Below, in pieces: positions 28,276 through 37,507 of a stretch of DNA of 64,000 nucleotides. A model generated the notes under the pieces. That model was not told where the DNA came from and did no database searches. It saw only the letters and a list, made by a program, of their open reading frames with translations. A program made the position numbers and the translations under genes. The stretch covers positions 2,096,229-2,160,228 of the forward strand of contig CAJNDS010002634.1 in the NCBI GenBank assembly GCA_905221605.1, given 5' to 3'. The DNA comes from Symbiodinium natans. Lineage: Eukaryota > Sar > Dinophyceae > Suessiales > Symbiodiniaceae. Position 1 is the stretch's first letter, and every line of letters begins with the position of its first letter.

Positions 28276-29115
28276 GCCTTGCATTGAGCCTCGAACACGA
28301 TTCATGGCTCCACCGGTGGCACTGCAACTCAAGCCTTTCGCCTCGCTTTGACTCAGCAAGCGGATGGAACCTTGTGCACAAAACGACTGATGCCTGTACC
28401 CAATCGGAATGCTCGTACTTGCATCCGTCAAGCAAATGCCTTCACACTCAGGCTTCACGAACCATCCAGCTTTTGCAAGCTTACCTAGGCAAACCAAAGG
28501 ACTGGTAACCCCTGATACCACGAACCTCTCGTAGAACTTCAGTGGTCCTATGGTGACTTCAGCAATCCTCGTGTCTTGCACGCGTAGGGGATGACCCTGT
28601 GCATCAGTGTACTGGACGGATCGGGCATGGGGATCAGACACTCCTGCATTGGCGAAGGACAAGGGAAGAGCAGAGACATCTGCTCCAGAGTCCAGTATGA
28701 TGTCCACATTCCCTGACTGCAACACCTCAGGCACTTCTCGCACATGCTGATGCTGACACGTCAACATGCGAATTGCATAATCATCGGGCCAGTAGCCTGC
28801 TGCCACCTCATCTTGCATTCCGGACTCAAGATCACCCTCTGAAAGGTCATAAATCGTGAGATTCACTCGATCATCGTCATCCATGGTGTAGGCTTGTGTG
28901 CCGGAGAACGACACTCTCCGGACTGCGGCACTCTTGGCATTGGGATTCAAGGACGCTTGACTCAGGGCATTCAAGGACGATTGACTCGGGGCATTCACGT
29001 GGGAGCTCGAAGAAGATGCAGCTTCAGCTTGGGCGATTTGCTTTAGCTGGGGGCAATCACGCTTCCAGTGGCCGGATTGACCACAGTGCAGGCATGCGTC
29101 ACGACCTTTGCCTTG
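28171..29115 (-). CDS. Copia-like zinc knuckle and aspartic protease
   Basis: At about 29044-29108 the frame encodes ACLHCGQSGHWKRDCP, a CX2CX4HX4C zinc knuckle, then a Ser/Asn-rich linker and the protease DIILDSGADVSALPLSF with the catalytic DSG motif, followed by the flap-like region and GVTSPLVCLGKLAKAGW typical of Copia proteases. The gag frame upstream is joined by one frame change near 29110-29130. Confidence 0.75.
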   Translation of the reverse strand, partial: QGKGRDACLHCGQSGHWKRDCPQLKQIAQAEAASSSSSHVNAPSQSSLNALSQASLNPNAKSAAVRRVSFSGTQAYTMDDDDRVNLTIYDLSEGDLESGMQDEVAAGYWPDDYAIRMLTCQHQHVREVPEVLQSGNVDIILDSGADVSALPLSFANAGVSDPHARSVQYTDAQGHPLRVQDTRIAEVTIGPLKFYERFVVSGVTSPLVCLGKLAKAGWFVKPECEGICLTDASTSIPIGYRHQSFCAQGSIRLLSQSEAKGLSCSATGGAMNRVRGSMQGMPSGEGVALCDPQGSSSTQSPCFRTPVGHLLEII

Positions 29116-30371
29116 GCCTGGTCCACCTGATGCACCCTGCTTACCCCCACTTTTCTTACCCTTCTTAACTCCCTTAGGCCCTCCTTGACCCTTTTGGTGG
29201 TCCTTGCCTCCTCGTTTGCCTGCACCCCATTGACCCCTGCCACCTTTGCTGCCTCTGCCCTTTTTGCCATTTTTACCATCTCCATACTTGCCGCGCTTAC
29301 CATCTTACCACGTTTGCCACCCTTAGTCTCTTCATTAACCCGACTTATGTCCATTGGCGCTGGACCATTCGGATCAGCTGCATTGCTGGTTCCCAGCTCA
29401 AGGTGAACCCTGCTGTTCGACCAGGTGGTGGTCACGGACTCGTAATTCATCACGGCCTCACGTATGGTGTCATATGATGAAGATTCAGTCATTTGCAGCT
29501 GTATGTGTTGACGCAGGTGATTGGGCAACACACGCACAAGCACACCCATCTGCACGTCAGCACCTATTGCTGATCCAGATACCTTACGGTACTCATCCGA
29601 CACCCTTTCTAGAGCATTGACCTGCTCTCGGAAGCTTTTGTCTTTGGTGAAGGCTGGATATGACATGTAGGCACTAAGGAGTGCCAGGCTGCGTGCACGT
29701 GTGCGTGGGGCGTATACTGACTGCAGCTGCCTCCACAGCTCGAAGCCGTTCTGCTCAGGTATGGATCTTAATATGACAAGCGGGCGACCCTTGAGCAACC
29801 CTGAAAGGATCGCGTAAAGGCGTCGGGCACGGGGCTTGGTTGACTCAACCATGTCAGCGATGGTCACCACCACATGCGGACTGGTCTCTATGGTGGCTAG
29901 CTCCTCACCGTATTCAGGTTCTGCATAGATAAGCCATGATTTGAAGGAATGAGCGAACTCTTGCCATTTTGCAACGTCACTCTCATGTGAATCATTTCCC
30001 CCAAAACCTTCAGGATAACGCAACACCTTTGATGCATCACTGTAGCCTGCAAACTGTCTGTCACTCGCGGCACGCTGTGTGGCGGATGACATTTGCTGCA
30101 CCGCCTGTGCTGCACTATGCGCTGCCTGGCTGGCCGTTTGGATCAATGCAGCGACCTGACTCGGATCTGCGAGAACTACTTGGGGCTGTCCTTGCTGCAC
30201 ACCATCACTCGCTCCAATCTGGTGCATCTGAACATCTGGACCTGCTCCGGTCGGTGCGCCTGCTTCTGCTACGGTCTGACCTTGACCTGCAAGTTGGGCT
30301 TGTTGCTGGGCTTGCTGGGCTTGGTGGGCTGCCTGCTGCTGGGCAGCGTGCATTGCGGCTTGAGGATCCAT
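29043..30371 (-). CDS. Copia-type gag (UBN2-like)
   Basis: I start at the ATG of MDPQAAMHAAQQQ (about 30371). A Gln/Ala-rich N-terminus is followed by a helical capsid-like region: YPEGFGGNDSHESDVAKWQE, LSGLLKGRPLVILRSIP, FELWRQLQSVYAPRTRAR, YMSYPAFTKDKSFREQV and VRVLPNHLRQHIQLQM. This is the usual UBN2/Copia gag pattern. A basic KG-rich tail precedes the zinc knuckle, which lies in the neighbouring frame. Confidence 0.75.
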   Translation of the reverse strand: MDPQAAMHAAQQQAAHQAQQAQQQAQLAGQGQTVAEAGAPTGAGPDVQMHQIGASDGVQQGQPQVVLADPSQVAALIQTASQAAHSAAQAVQQMSSATQRAASDRQFAGYSDASKVLRYPEGFGGNDSHESDVAKWQEFAHSFKSWLIYAEPEYGEELATIETSPHVVVTIADMVESTKPRARRLYAILSGLLKGRPLVILRSIPEQNGFELWRQLQSVYAPRTRARSLALLSAYMSYPAFTKDKSFREQVNALERVSDEYRKVSGSAIGADVQMGVLVRVLPNHLRQHIQLQMTESSSYDTIREAVMNYESVTTTWSNSRVHLELGTSNAADPNGPAPMDISRVNEETKGGKRGKMVSAASMEMVKMAKRAEAAKVAGVNGVQANEEARTTKRVKEGLRELRRVRKVGVSRVHQVDQAKAKVVTHACTVVNPATGSVIAPS

Positions 30372-30887
30372 TGTAGGAATGCTCGGACTTAGGGTGTGTA
30401 GGGGCTTCGGCACTTAGGGAACCACCTAGGGTACCCCAATGGGCCTACCTAACCCACAACCCACACGCTGGGCTGACTCCTGCGAGTCACACACGCTGGC
30501 GGTTGGCTAGTCTCAAGAGAGGATCCCAAGGGACGATTGAACCGGGTCTCACCAACAGGTTGGTAGGGTGAGTCGCGTAGGATCACAAACACAGCAGACA
30601 AGAAGGGCTCAAGTAGACTATCTTCAGCACTCAGGACTTTGCAACCGTATGCAATGATCTTCGCTGCTGACTCGATCTGCTCAAGCTGGTCAGTGACACT
30701 CTTCCTCTTCTGCAGCTGCCGTCTCTCAAAGCTCAACTGACTCAACGTGGGTGTCTTCTCTTTACCCACTTGAAGCTCGATGTACCACTCGATGACAGTA
30801 GCTCTCAGCTTACGAAGAGTTGCAGGTCTATCCCAGTACACAAGCTTACACGCACCTTGGTCAGGCAACGGCGTGGTGTAAAGAGCG

Positions 30888-30997
30888 CGGAGGGCTATGG
30901 CTCAAAGCTACAGCTACCCCAGGCCCAACCTACACTACAGCACGGAGGGCTATGGCTCAAAGCTACAGCTACCCCAGGCCCAATCTACACTACAGCA
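30888..30997. repeat. 55-bp tandem duplication
   Basis: Two head-to-tail copies (30888-30942, 30943-30997) differ by one base or so; each contains GGAGGGCTATGGCTCAAAGC. They lie in the presumed leader or LTR of the Copia-like remnant. Confidence 0.9.
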
Positions 30998-31155
30998 GAT
31001 AGGTTCCAGTCTGCACTCAGAGCACCGTCACCAAGGAAACCAAAGGAGTCCCTGGTCAGTAGTGCTCCGCTACCATGAGAATTTTCCTGATACTTTCAGA
31101 CGCCTGCCGGGATCACAACATACTGCACTGGAGATCACAACACAACATGACTTCT

Positions 31156-31929
31156 CTACCAAAACACATGTGGCCCAACGTGTAAAACGGGTGCACCAAA
31201 ATGTGCCCATGTAGCTATGTACCAACTTTTGCAGAAAGACATCTCAGCCACTGAGGCCACCTGAAAACCCAAAAGGTCGTCCACGTATAGGGCTTGGAAA
31301 TGCGCGATGTAAATCAGGAGGTGCAAAGTACGAACCAAGAATGCACCCAGTCGCGCAAACCAATACGCCGAAAAGGCCGCCCCAAAGGGGCAAACAGAAT
31401 AGAAGAAGAATGTATTGCCCACACGCACTCCAAGCAGGCCTTGTTCAGATCGGCGAACTCGAATGGATTTGTGCGCGGCTTTTACATCCAGTGACCATGC
31501 AGCAATTTGCTGCCTCAGGCCCCGTAGTGGCCAAGCGGACAGAATGGACTGTAAGGTTGGCAATGCACTTCGTTCTGGGATTGAGCAGGCGGCGTTCGTA
31601 CCACAAATGGAAGAATCTACCACCAGTCGAGGGTCCCTGCCTTCAGAATGGACGATGTTCATCTTGCCCACAGCGACCTGTGGAAAAAGCCGCTTCGCCT
31701 CATCAAGCGACTCAACTTTGTGCAACCAGCCCTTGTCAACCTCCTGTTGGACCAGTCGATCCAGAAGGACTGGATCGTCTTCGGCACTGCCAGTTCTCCT
31801 GGCAGACTTGCAATGACTCGTCCGTACCAGCTTTGCCTGACTGCGCCATGCATCCCGACGGTGGTATGTCGTTTTTGAAGCCAGTCGGGACACCATGCAA
31901 CAAACAGCTAAATAATGTAGTGTCCACAT
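31156..31929 (-). CDS. Element B reverse transcriptase (truncated)
   Basis: DIRS-type RT: EGRDPRLVVDSSICGTNAAC, AAWSLDVKAAHKSIRV (motif A), FFFYSVCPFGAAFSAYWF (motif B) and LYVDDLLGF (motif C, 31274-31297). The matching segments of element A are of similar spacing. After LLGF the sequence no longer aligns, so thumb and RNase H have been lost. It is joined to the upstream methyltransferase frame by a frame change near 31.79 kb. Confidence 0.7.
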   Translation of the reverse strand: MWTLHYLAVCCMVSRLASKTTYHRRDAWRSQAKLVRTSHCKSARRTGSAEDDPVLLDRLVQQEVDKGWLHKVESLDEAKRLFPQVAVGKMNIVHSEGRDPRLVVDSSICGTNAACSIPERSALPTLQSILSAWPLRGLRQQIAAWSLDVKAAHKSIRVRRSEQGLLGVRVGNTFFFYSVCPFGAAFSAYWFARLGAFLVRTLHLLIYIAHFQALYVDDLLGFQVASVAEMSFCKSWYIATWAHFGAPVLHVGPHVFW

Positions 31930-32965
31930 CCTGCAGGAAATGACTTAATGAAGCGAGTGCATGCAGGCAGTATGGCTGGCCTTCTGGAATGCTCCAATCG
32001 ACCTTTCCCATGTTCTCCGAGGAGAACCAAGCTGACAACTCGTCTCGCAGCTCCTGCGCCTCTTGCTCTGAAAACAATGGAGAATCTGACTTTGTCCGCA
32101 AATGTTCGCGCAAGCGCGAAAGAATAAGCTTCTTTCCACAAAATGACAATGTATGGCGCAACATTTTGAGAACATTGCTGCGACCCTTTGCCGGGCCGCT
32201 CCAATCTGGGTCCCGGTTGCTCTGCAGACCCCCACCATCTACCCAAGCGTGGGGAGCTGCTTCTAGCTCTTTCACCGGAATACATGCCCATGCACTCTCG
32301 ACCGACGCACCGCCCCGAGACTGGGATTTCGAAAACCCCATGCTGCGAAGCAAATTGCAAAGCGAAGCCTGCAGCTTCGGAGGGTATGCCAGTGATTTAA
32401 ACTGCAATGTACAACCACGTCGCATGCAAATTTCGCCAAAGCTGGCGAAAGCCTCGGAAGTTGTGACAAACAGCCATGCAGGTCCACAAGGCTCACCAAA
32501 GGCGCAAGGTGGTATCGACCCAATGCATCGTAGAAAAGATGATACAGAATGTTTGAAAAGGGGGGCATCCCAGCATGATGACCACGCTAAGACATCCACC
32601 ACCACATGTGCACCTGAATAGAAACTGACATGGCACAAATGCAAAGCCCACTCAATAGCAGACTGAGGCCACATACAATGAACTCGCGCCATGACAAAAG
32701 GGAAAACACCCTCCGCTGCCGCCCGAAAGACCAGATCCTTAACACCACTTTGCCCCACCGGATCAAACTTGACGAATGGCAAGGCCTCCGCGTCCAGTGC
32801 CTGAGCAGCAGACAAAACCGACTCGGTGAGGGAGCCAATAAAACTTGAATCCCGAGTTCTGGCCATAAAAAAAGTTGAAGCTTTTAAGCTTTTTTTTTCA
32901 AAGGTTGCTACTGGGCTTAATACAGCTGTCAGACTAGCAAGATAAAAACACATGTTGCACATGCA
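31200..32965 (-). mobile_element. Truncated YR/DIRS-like element B
   Basis: It carries the end of a methyltransferase-like domain and the first two thirds of an RT, both clearly related to element A. The RT stops after LYVDDLLGF near 31.23 kb, where Copia-side sequence begins. YR, gag and RNase H are absent and no terminal repeats are seen. Confidence 0.75.
31736..32962 (-). CDS. Element B methyltransferase C-terminal region and RT N-terminal extension
   Basis: Aligns by eye with element A: PPCAFGEPCGPAWLFVTT corresponds to PACAFGENWAKTWLFASS, and SCLLHGVPTGFKNDIP to SLLQGVPTGYNNDIP. The EQP-type motif appears degraded (VVVDVLAWSSCWDAP). Motif I and the Pro-Cys motif are not recognisable, so the methyltransferase is probably dead or out of frame upstream. 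Confidence 0.6.
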   Translation of the reverse strand: MCNMCFYLASLTAVLSPVATFEKKSLKASTFFMARTRDSSFIGSLTESVLSAAQALDAEALPFVKFDPVGQSGVKDLVFRAAAEGVFPFVMARVHCMWPQSAIEWALHLCHVSFYSGAHVVVDVLAWSSCWDAPLFKHSVSSFLRCIGSIPPCAFGEPCGPAWLFVTTSEAFASFGEICMRRGCTLQFKSLAYPPKLQASLCNLLRSMGFSKSQSRGGASVESAWACIPVKELEAAPHAWVDGGGLQSNRDPDWSGPAKGRSNVLKMLRHTLSFCGKKLILSRLREHLRTKSDSPLFSEQEAQELRDELSAWFSSENMGKVDWSIPEGQPYCLHALASLSHFLQDVDTTLFSCLLHGVPTGFKNDIPPSGCMAQSGKAGTDESLQVCQENWQCRRRSSPSGSTGPTGG

Positions 32966-33256
32966 GAGTTACTTGAAGCTGCAAAGAACCCTTTTTGCAA
33001 AGCAGCGGCTGGCAATTGTAAGCTTGCACGAAATAAGGAGTAACAGGTCTGACACAACACAGTGACATTGACGGTGAAACTTGGTCTGACTTAGGAACTT
33101 GCCTGGCAAAGCCTTGACGGGAATGTTGCCTAGCAGAATCTTGTCGTACTGTTAGGAGCAGACAATCATCCGCGCTGCACTCACTCATCAGTGGCCTTAG
33201 AAACTGCAGCAAACTCAGGCAATGATGTGACGTTCAAAAAACCAGGACAAGGGGGC

Positions 33257-34935
33257 CTTCCATGCCAGAAGATGCTGGGTACCGACTGAAGAAGTGTTCA
33301 CTCGTCCAGTCTGACAGGCCACCTGCAGAAACCCAGCACGCGCATCAGCGCTTAGCCGTGCTGTCTGATGCCGGACCAAGGCGTGTTGGCCAAAATCTCG
33401 CAGGCCCTTCCCAGCAAAATCAGCCCCACACCCGGCCAACGGTGTAAGAACCGGCACTTTATACCTGGTCCGTGCTCGGTCCTTTGGTAGGGCGTCTGAC
33501 TCAGATGCAAGAAGCAGTTCATCAATTGAAATTTGACTGAAAGGATAATTGAATTTTCATTGTCGGACACACGCAAACTGCAAATAGGCGGGAGTAACAC
33601 ATGTGTGAAGCAGCAGTCGAAGTAATGGCCTTCCACGCCAGAGGATACTGGGGATCGTCAACTGGATAGATGTTCGTCCAGTCTGACAGGCCACCTGTGG
33701 AAACCCAGCACGCGCATCAGCGCTTAGCCGTGCTGTCAAACGCCGGACCAGGGCGTGTTGGCCAATGTTTCCCCAGACCCTTCCCAGCACCCTCAGCCCC
33801 ACACCCGGCCAACGATGTGAGAACCGGCACTTATACTTGGTCTGTGCTCGGTCCTTTGCGTCTGACTCAGAACCCAGCGGGCGAGAAATCTGACACTGTG
33901 CCACAATCACGTCCGTTTACTTGTATTTAACCAAAGCTGGAAAATCAAGCTGTCAGATCACTGACACTCGCAAAATTTCAAAGAGACGGCAGTAACAGTA
34001 GTAACACGTGTCAAGCGGCCTTCCATGCCAGAGGATGCTGGGTACCGACTGAAGAAGTGTTCACTCGTTCAAGTCTGACAGGCCACCTGCGGAAACCCAG
34101 CACGCGCATCAGCGCTTAGCCGTGCTGTCTGACGCCGGACCAAGGCGTGTTGGCCAAAATCTCGCAGGCCCTTCCCAGCACACTCAGCCCCACACCCGGC
34201 CAACGATGTGATAACCGGCACTTTATACCTGGTCCGTGCTCGGTCCTTTGGTAGGGCGTCTGACTGAGACCAAAAGCGACTGGCAAGCCTTCTCGTCCAA
34301 AGATTTAAAATTTGAGTCATTATTAATCATCTGACAGCATTCGCACACAACAGGCAAAACCTTGAATTTGCAGTCTCGGAAAAGCTACGACGACTTGTCA
34401 GAGCTAACAGACACACAGCCAGCAACCCCCAGCCCAAAAGCAGTAAGTCTGTAGGCCTTCCATGCCAGACGGTGCCGGGTACCGACACAAAGAATGTTGC
34501 ACTCATTTCTGTCTGACAAGCCCACTGCAGAAACCCAGCATGCGCATCAGCGCTTAGCCATGCTGTCAAACGCCGGACCAGGGCGTGTTGGCCAAAATTT
34601 CCGCAGACCTTTCCCAGCACACGCAGCCCCACACCCGGCCAACGATGTGAGAACCGGCGACTTATACTTGGTCCGTGCTCGGTCCTTTGGTAGGGCGTCT
34701 GACTCAGAAGCAAGCACCCGAGGAGTCTCACACTGTAGCAAGAAGCAAGTCCGTTCACTTTTCACCAGTCAGACGCCTGAGATTGTGTCTCACACGCACA
34801 ATGACAAAGCTGTAACAGGTGTCAAGCAGCAAATCAATGTCCAAGACTTACGACAGCCTTCCATGCCAGAGGAGGCTGGGTACCGACTGAAGAAGTGTTC
34901 ACTCGTCCAGTCTGACAGGCCACCTGCAGAAACCC
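33257..34935 (+). repeat. Array of about 240-bp hairpin-bearing units (left part)
   Basis: Units start near 33257, 33629, 34019, 34454 and 34856, each beginning CCTTCCATGCCAGA and ending near CGGTCCTTTGGTAGGGCGTC, separated by 120-160 bp of less related DNA. Each has a 7-bp hairpin CAGCACG/CGTGCTG (33334-33363, 33706-33735, 34098-34127, 34536-34565) and a second pair GTTGGCC/GGCCAAC. The fourth unit has CAGCATG/CATGCTG, a compensatory pair change. The fifth is cut by element C after AAACCC and resumes at 43857. Frames crossing the units are not convincing proteins. Confidence 0.8.
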
Positions 34936-35146
34936 TTACCGCTTGTTCCAAATTGGGTTTGAACCCAAAAGCCAAAAGCCTAACATGGAGACTCGCAAGA
35001 CACAAAGCAGGCGCTGCACGCCACTCACATTTTTTCATCAGTGGGCGAATCATTAATCACATCCTGTCACGTGCCGGTGCACACAACGCGGTGCACATAC
35101 ATTGCACATGCGTCTCACCATACCCTAGCGAACCTCAAGCCCCCTT
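34935..35146. repeat. Split repeat B2 of element C
   Basis: 212 bp, matching 35460-35671 with a single substitution seen by eye (GCACGCC versus GCATGCC). Begins CTTACCGCTTGTTCC. Confidence 0.95.
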
Positions 35147-35294
35147 TGAGGGCGAGGCAACTGTACATGCAACACTAATGGAAGTGCCGATGGCACACAG
35201 GGAGTTGCAGCCGCTTCAGCGGGCCCTGTTTGTCATGCCCTGGGTGGGCCGGGCGGGTCAAAATTTTTCACTGAGCTGTGGAGCCAGCGCTGCA

Positions 35295-35460
35295 CCCACA
35301 GAGCTCCAGCAAACGCATTTGCAAATTGTCGTTCGCAACACCAGGCATGTCAAGCATCAGAATCTTTTGGGTTACAAAACCAAGAACAAACGGCACACCG
35401 TTTTTCTTAGAGACATTTGGAAGCAATCGATAAAACACCATTCGCTCGCGAACAGTAAGC
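35295..35460. repeat. Split repeat A2 of element C
   Basis: 166 bp, identical to 43691-43856. It abuts B1, and the junction creates the perfect palindrome GTAAGCTTAC (35456-35465). Confidence 0.95.
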
Positions 35461-35671
35461 TTACCGCTTGTTCCAAATTGGGTTTGAACCCAAAAGCCAA
35501 AAGCCTAACATGGAGACTCGCAAGACACAAAGCAGGCGCTGCATGCCACTCACATTTTTTCATCAGTGGGCGAATCATTAATCACATCCTGTCACGTGCC
35601 GGTGCACACAACGCGGTGCACATACATTGCACATGCGTCTCACCATACCCTAGCGAACCTCAAGCCCCCTT
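35460..35671. repeat. Split repeat B1 of element C
   Basis: Copy of 34935-35146 placed directly after the RT-RNase H gene. It shares its first C with the end of A2. Confidence 0.95.
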
Positions 35672-37507
35672 ATTAGCCGACAGTCCAAGGCAGATGGCAT
35701 CCAGGTGCTCCGACACGTCGGAACACGGGACACTGATGCCACCCCACAGCAAGTGCTGGGACACCAGCCTTGACGGGTGATCTGCGCAGTTCGACGGGGA
35801 AGGGACGCGCGAGAACCAAGGGATGAACTCGCACCCAACTTCCAAGCCCACAAACATTTTAAGCAGATTTTTCACTATTGGGGACCTGCCCCGACAGGAA
35901 ATTAAAATATCCCTGACTGCATTGTTGTCGACGAAAGCCACAACAGGTGAGCGCGCAACCCTTTTGCCCCAAAGGCGGAACGCAAGCAGCACCGCAACAA
36001 ACTCCGCCTCCATTATAATTGTGTCCTTGTTAAGCTCACCTAGGAGCTTGCGGGCATCACTGCCAAGGGCGTGAGAGAAGCCAGCAACCAACACACCCTT
36101 GTCATCAAACAGGAGACCGCCCACGCCACAAGGCAGTACGGGGTCGTCCTTCGAGTAGGATGCATCAGTGAAGACATACCAGGTTTGCTGCTTGCTAACC
36201 TGGACTAGCCGAGGACGGCCGCTTTCCAACATGTCGACTAGAGAGCTGAAAGTGTCGATGCACTCAGCCGGCAGATCGGGAGGGGCACAACCGTGGGCAT
36301 ACTCCGAGAGCTGTTGCAAGCAAAATTTGCTCTGGCGTCCAAACAGCTGTCCACTTGCAAACTGAAGTTGGCCTCTCAGCTTGAGAGCTTGAGGCACACT
36401 CATACGCCGGTCCTTCTGGGCCTGCTTCATTGTCTCAACGAGGAGCTGAACTCTCTTTTCCGTATTGCAAATAGTCACACGACCCAAGTGGGCACTCGAT
36501 AGCACTATGTCAACTCCTAATGCACAAAAGGCTTCAGCAAACGGTACATCCTTCTTTCCACCCTGGGCCAGGTCCCATCCCAACAGGGTGAAGAGCAAGG
36601 TGATTGTTTGGTGCACATTGGCCACCTGTGTGCCTTTAGCAACCGACACGAAGTCATCAAAGTAGTGGGACCAGCAAAGGGCGAAAAAGAACGCGCCAAG
36701 ATGCCATATCGAGTTAACGGTTCTCAGAAAAGTCGACACCGACTTGACTGCCCCGAAAGGGAGGGCATGTAGCTGGAACACTACTACCCTCTTCAGGTCA
36801 GGATCCCACAGTCCAATGTACAAGGCCCAGGCCCCTGTAGGGTCCAGAGCCACATAGAACCTTCCCTTGAGACTACAACCTGGCTGCACTCGCATCAAAG
36901 ACAGGCACACGCCTGCGATGACGTCGACGGTCTGGGGGCGCACAGTCTCCAATGTCTCGACGGAGCTATTGATTCCTGACCCTGAGAAGTCGTCAATCAA
37001 CCTGACTTTCCCATCCATCCCGAACCTTCGAGATACGATGGCGTCAGGTGGTAGCTGGTCCACATCGATGGGACCTGACAACCAGCCCCTATCGCGCTCC
37101 TCGAGGGTTTTCGTTTGGACCTCGCGATCGAGGGACTCCCCCTGGGACTTGATAGTGGACAACAGGGCTGCCCTAGAGGTGGGGGCATCTCTTTTGAGTT
37201 GGTCGACCGTGACTGTCGCCGGCTTGAACTTCGGGGCAAACACACCTGTATCAGGCACCGGGCCTCCCAGGTTAGTACCTGAGATCACTTCATCGAAGAT
37301 GGAAACATCGTCATAGGAAGCCTCAATCATCATTGCCTTCCACAAGAGGAGACGCTTGGGCTTAAGGATCGTCGAGACCTGTTTGTGCATAGATGCCTTC
37401 AGTGCATCTTCCTCACTTCTGAGGTCTTGTGCAAGTTTGAGCCACTTTGCAAACTGGCGCGCCCTCAACCCGCACAGCTCCGACTCTGTCACCGAGGCAT
37501 GGTGCAC
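35660..37507 (-). CDS. Element C reverse transcriptase-RNase H
   Basis: 615 codons, intact. RT: VSRRFGMDGKVRLIDDFSGS, GRFYVALDPTGAWALYIGL (motif A region), FQLHALPFGAVKSVSTFLR (motif B), SHYFDDFVSVAKG (catalytic YFDD, 36650-36670), LLGWDLAQGGKKD. RNase H: WYVFTDASYSKDD, IIMEAEFVAVLLAFRLWGK, VAFVDNNAVRDIL and SRVPSPSNCADHPSR, with the expected Asp-Glu-Asp-Asp set. It differs considerably from the RTs of A and B, so C is a separate lineage. It overlaps the end of the methyltransferase frame by 19 bp and runs to the start of B1. Confidence 0.85.
   Translation of the reverse strand: MHHASVTESELCGLRARQFAKWLKLAQDLRSEEDALKASMHKQVSTILKPKRLLLWKAMMIEASYDDVSIFDEVISGTNLGGPVPDTGVFAPKFKPATVTVDQLKRDAPTSRAALLSTIKSQGESLDREVQTKTLEERDRGWLSGPIDVDQLPPDAIVSRRFGMDGKVRLIDDFSGSGINSSVETLETVRPQTVDVIAGVCLSLMRVQPGCSLKGRFYVALDPTGAWALYIGLWDPDLKRVVVFQLHALPFGAVKSVSTFLRTVNSIWHLGAFFFALCWSHYFDDFVSVAKGTQVANVHQTITLLFTLLGWDLAQGGKKDVPFAEAFCALGVDIVLSSAHLGRVTICNTEKRVQLLVETMKQAQKDRRMSVPQALKLRGQLQFASGQLFGRQSKFCLQQLSEYAHGCAPPDLPAECIDTFSSLVDMLESGRPRLVQVSKQQTWYVFTDASYSKDDPVLPCGVGGLLFDDKGVLVAGFSHALGSDARKLLGELNKDTIIMEAEFVAVLLAFRLWGKRVARSPVVAFVDNNAVRDILISCRGRSPIVKNLLKMFVGLEVGCEFIPWFSRVPSPSNCADHPSRLVSQHLLWGGISVPCSDVSEHLDAICLGLSANKGA

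Larger units (their letters stand above)
27665..30870 (-). mobile_element. Truncated Copia-like LTR retroelement (gag and protease only)
   Basis: A minus-strand gag with zinc knuckle and an aspartic protease are present. Integrase, RT and RNase H are missing; the sequence stops where element A begins. Upstream, 30414-30870 would be leader or LTR-proximal sequence. A TGTTGTGATC string near 31110-31160 (minus strand) could mark a TG-starting LTR, but no second copy is present to test it. Confidence 0.65.

Noticed and set aside
33467-33490. Spliced-leader RNA gene cluster in the hairpin units
   Set aside because: TCCGTGCTCGGTCCTTTGG shares only the first bases with the dinoflagellate leader; the TTTTGGCTCAAG part is absent.
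33257-34935. CRISPR array
   Set aside because: Units are about 240 bp with related spacers of 120-160 bp and eukaryotic context; no short repeats with unique 30-40-bp spacers and no cas genes.
34494-35780. 428-codon plus-strand frame as a gene
   Set aside because: It runs across hairpin units, the element C border and both B repeats; parts of the peptide simply repeat because B1 and B2 are copies.
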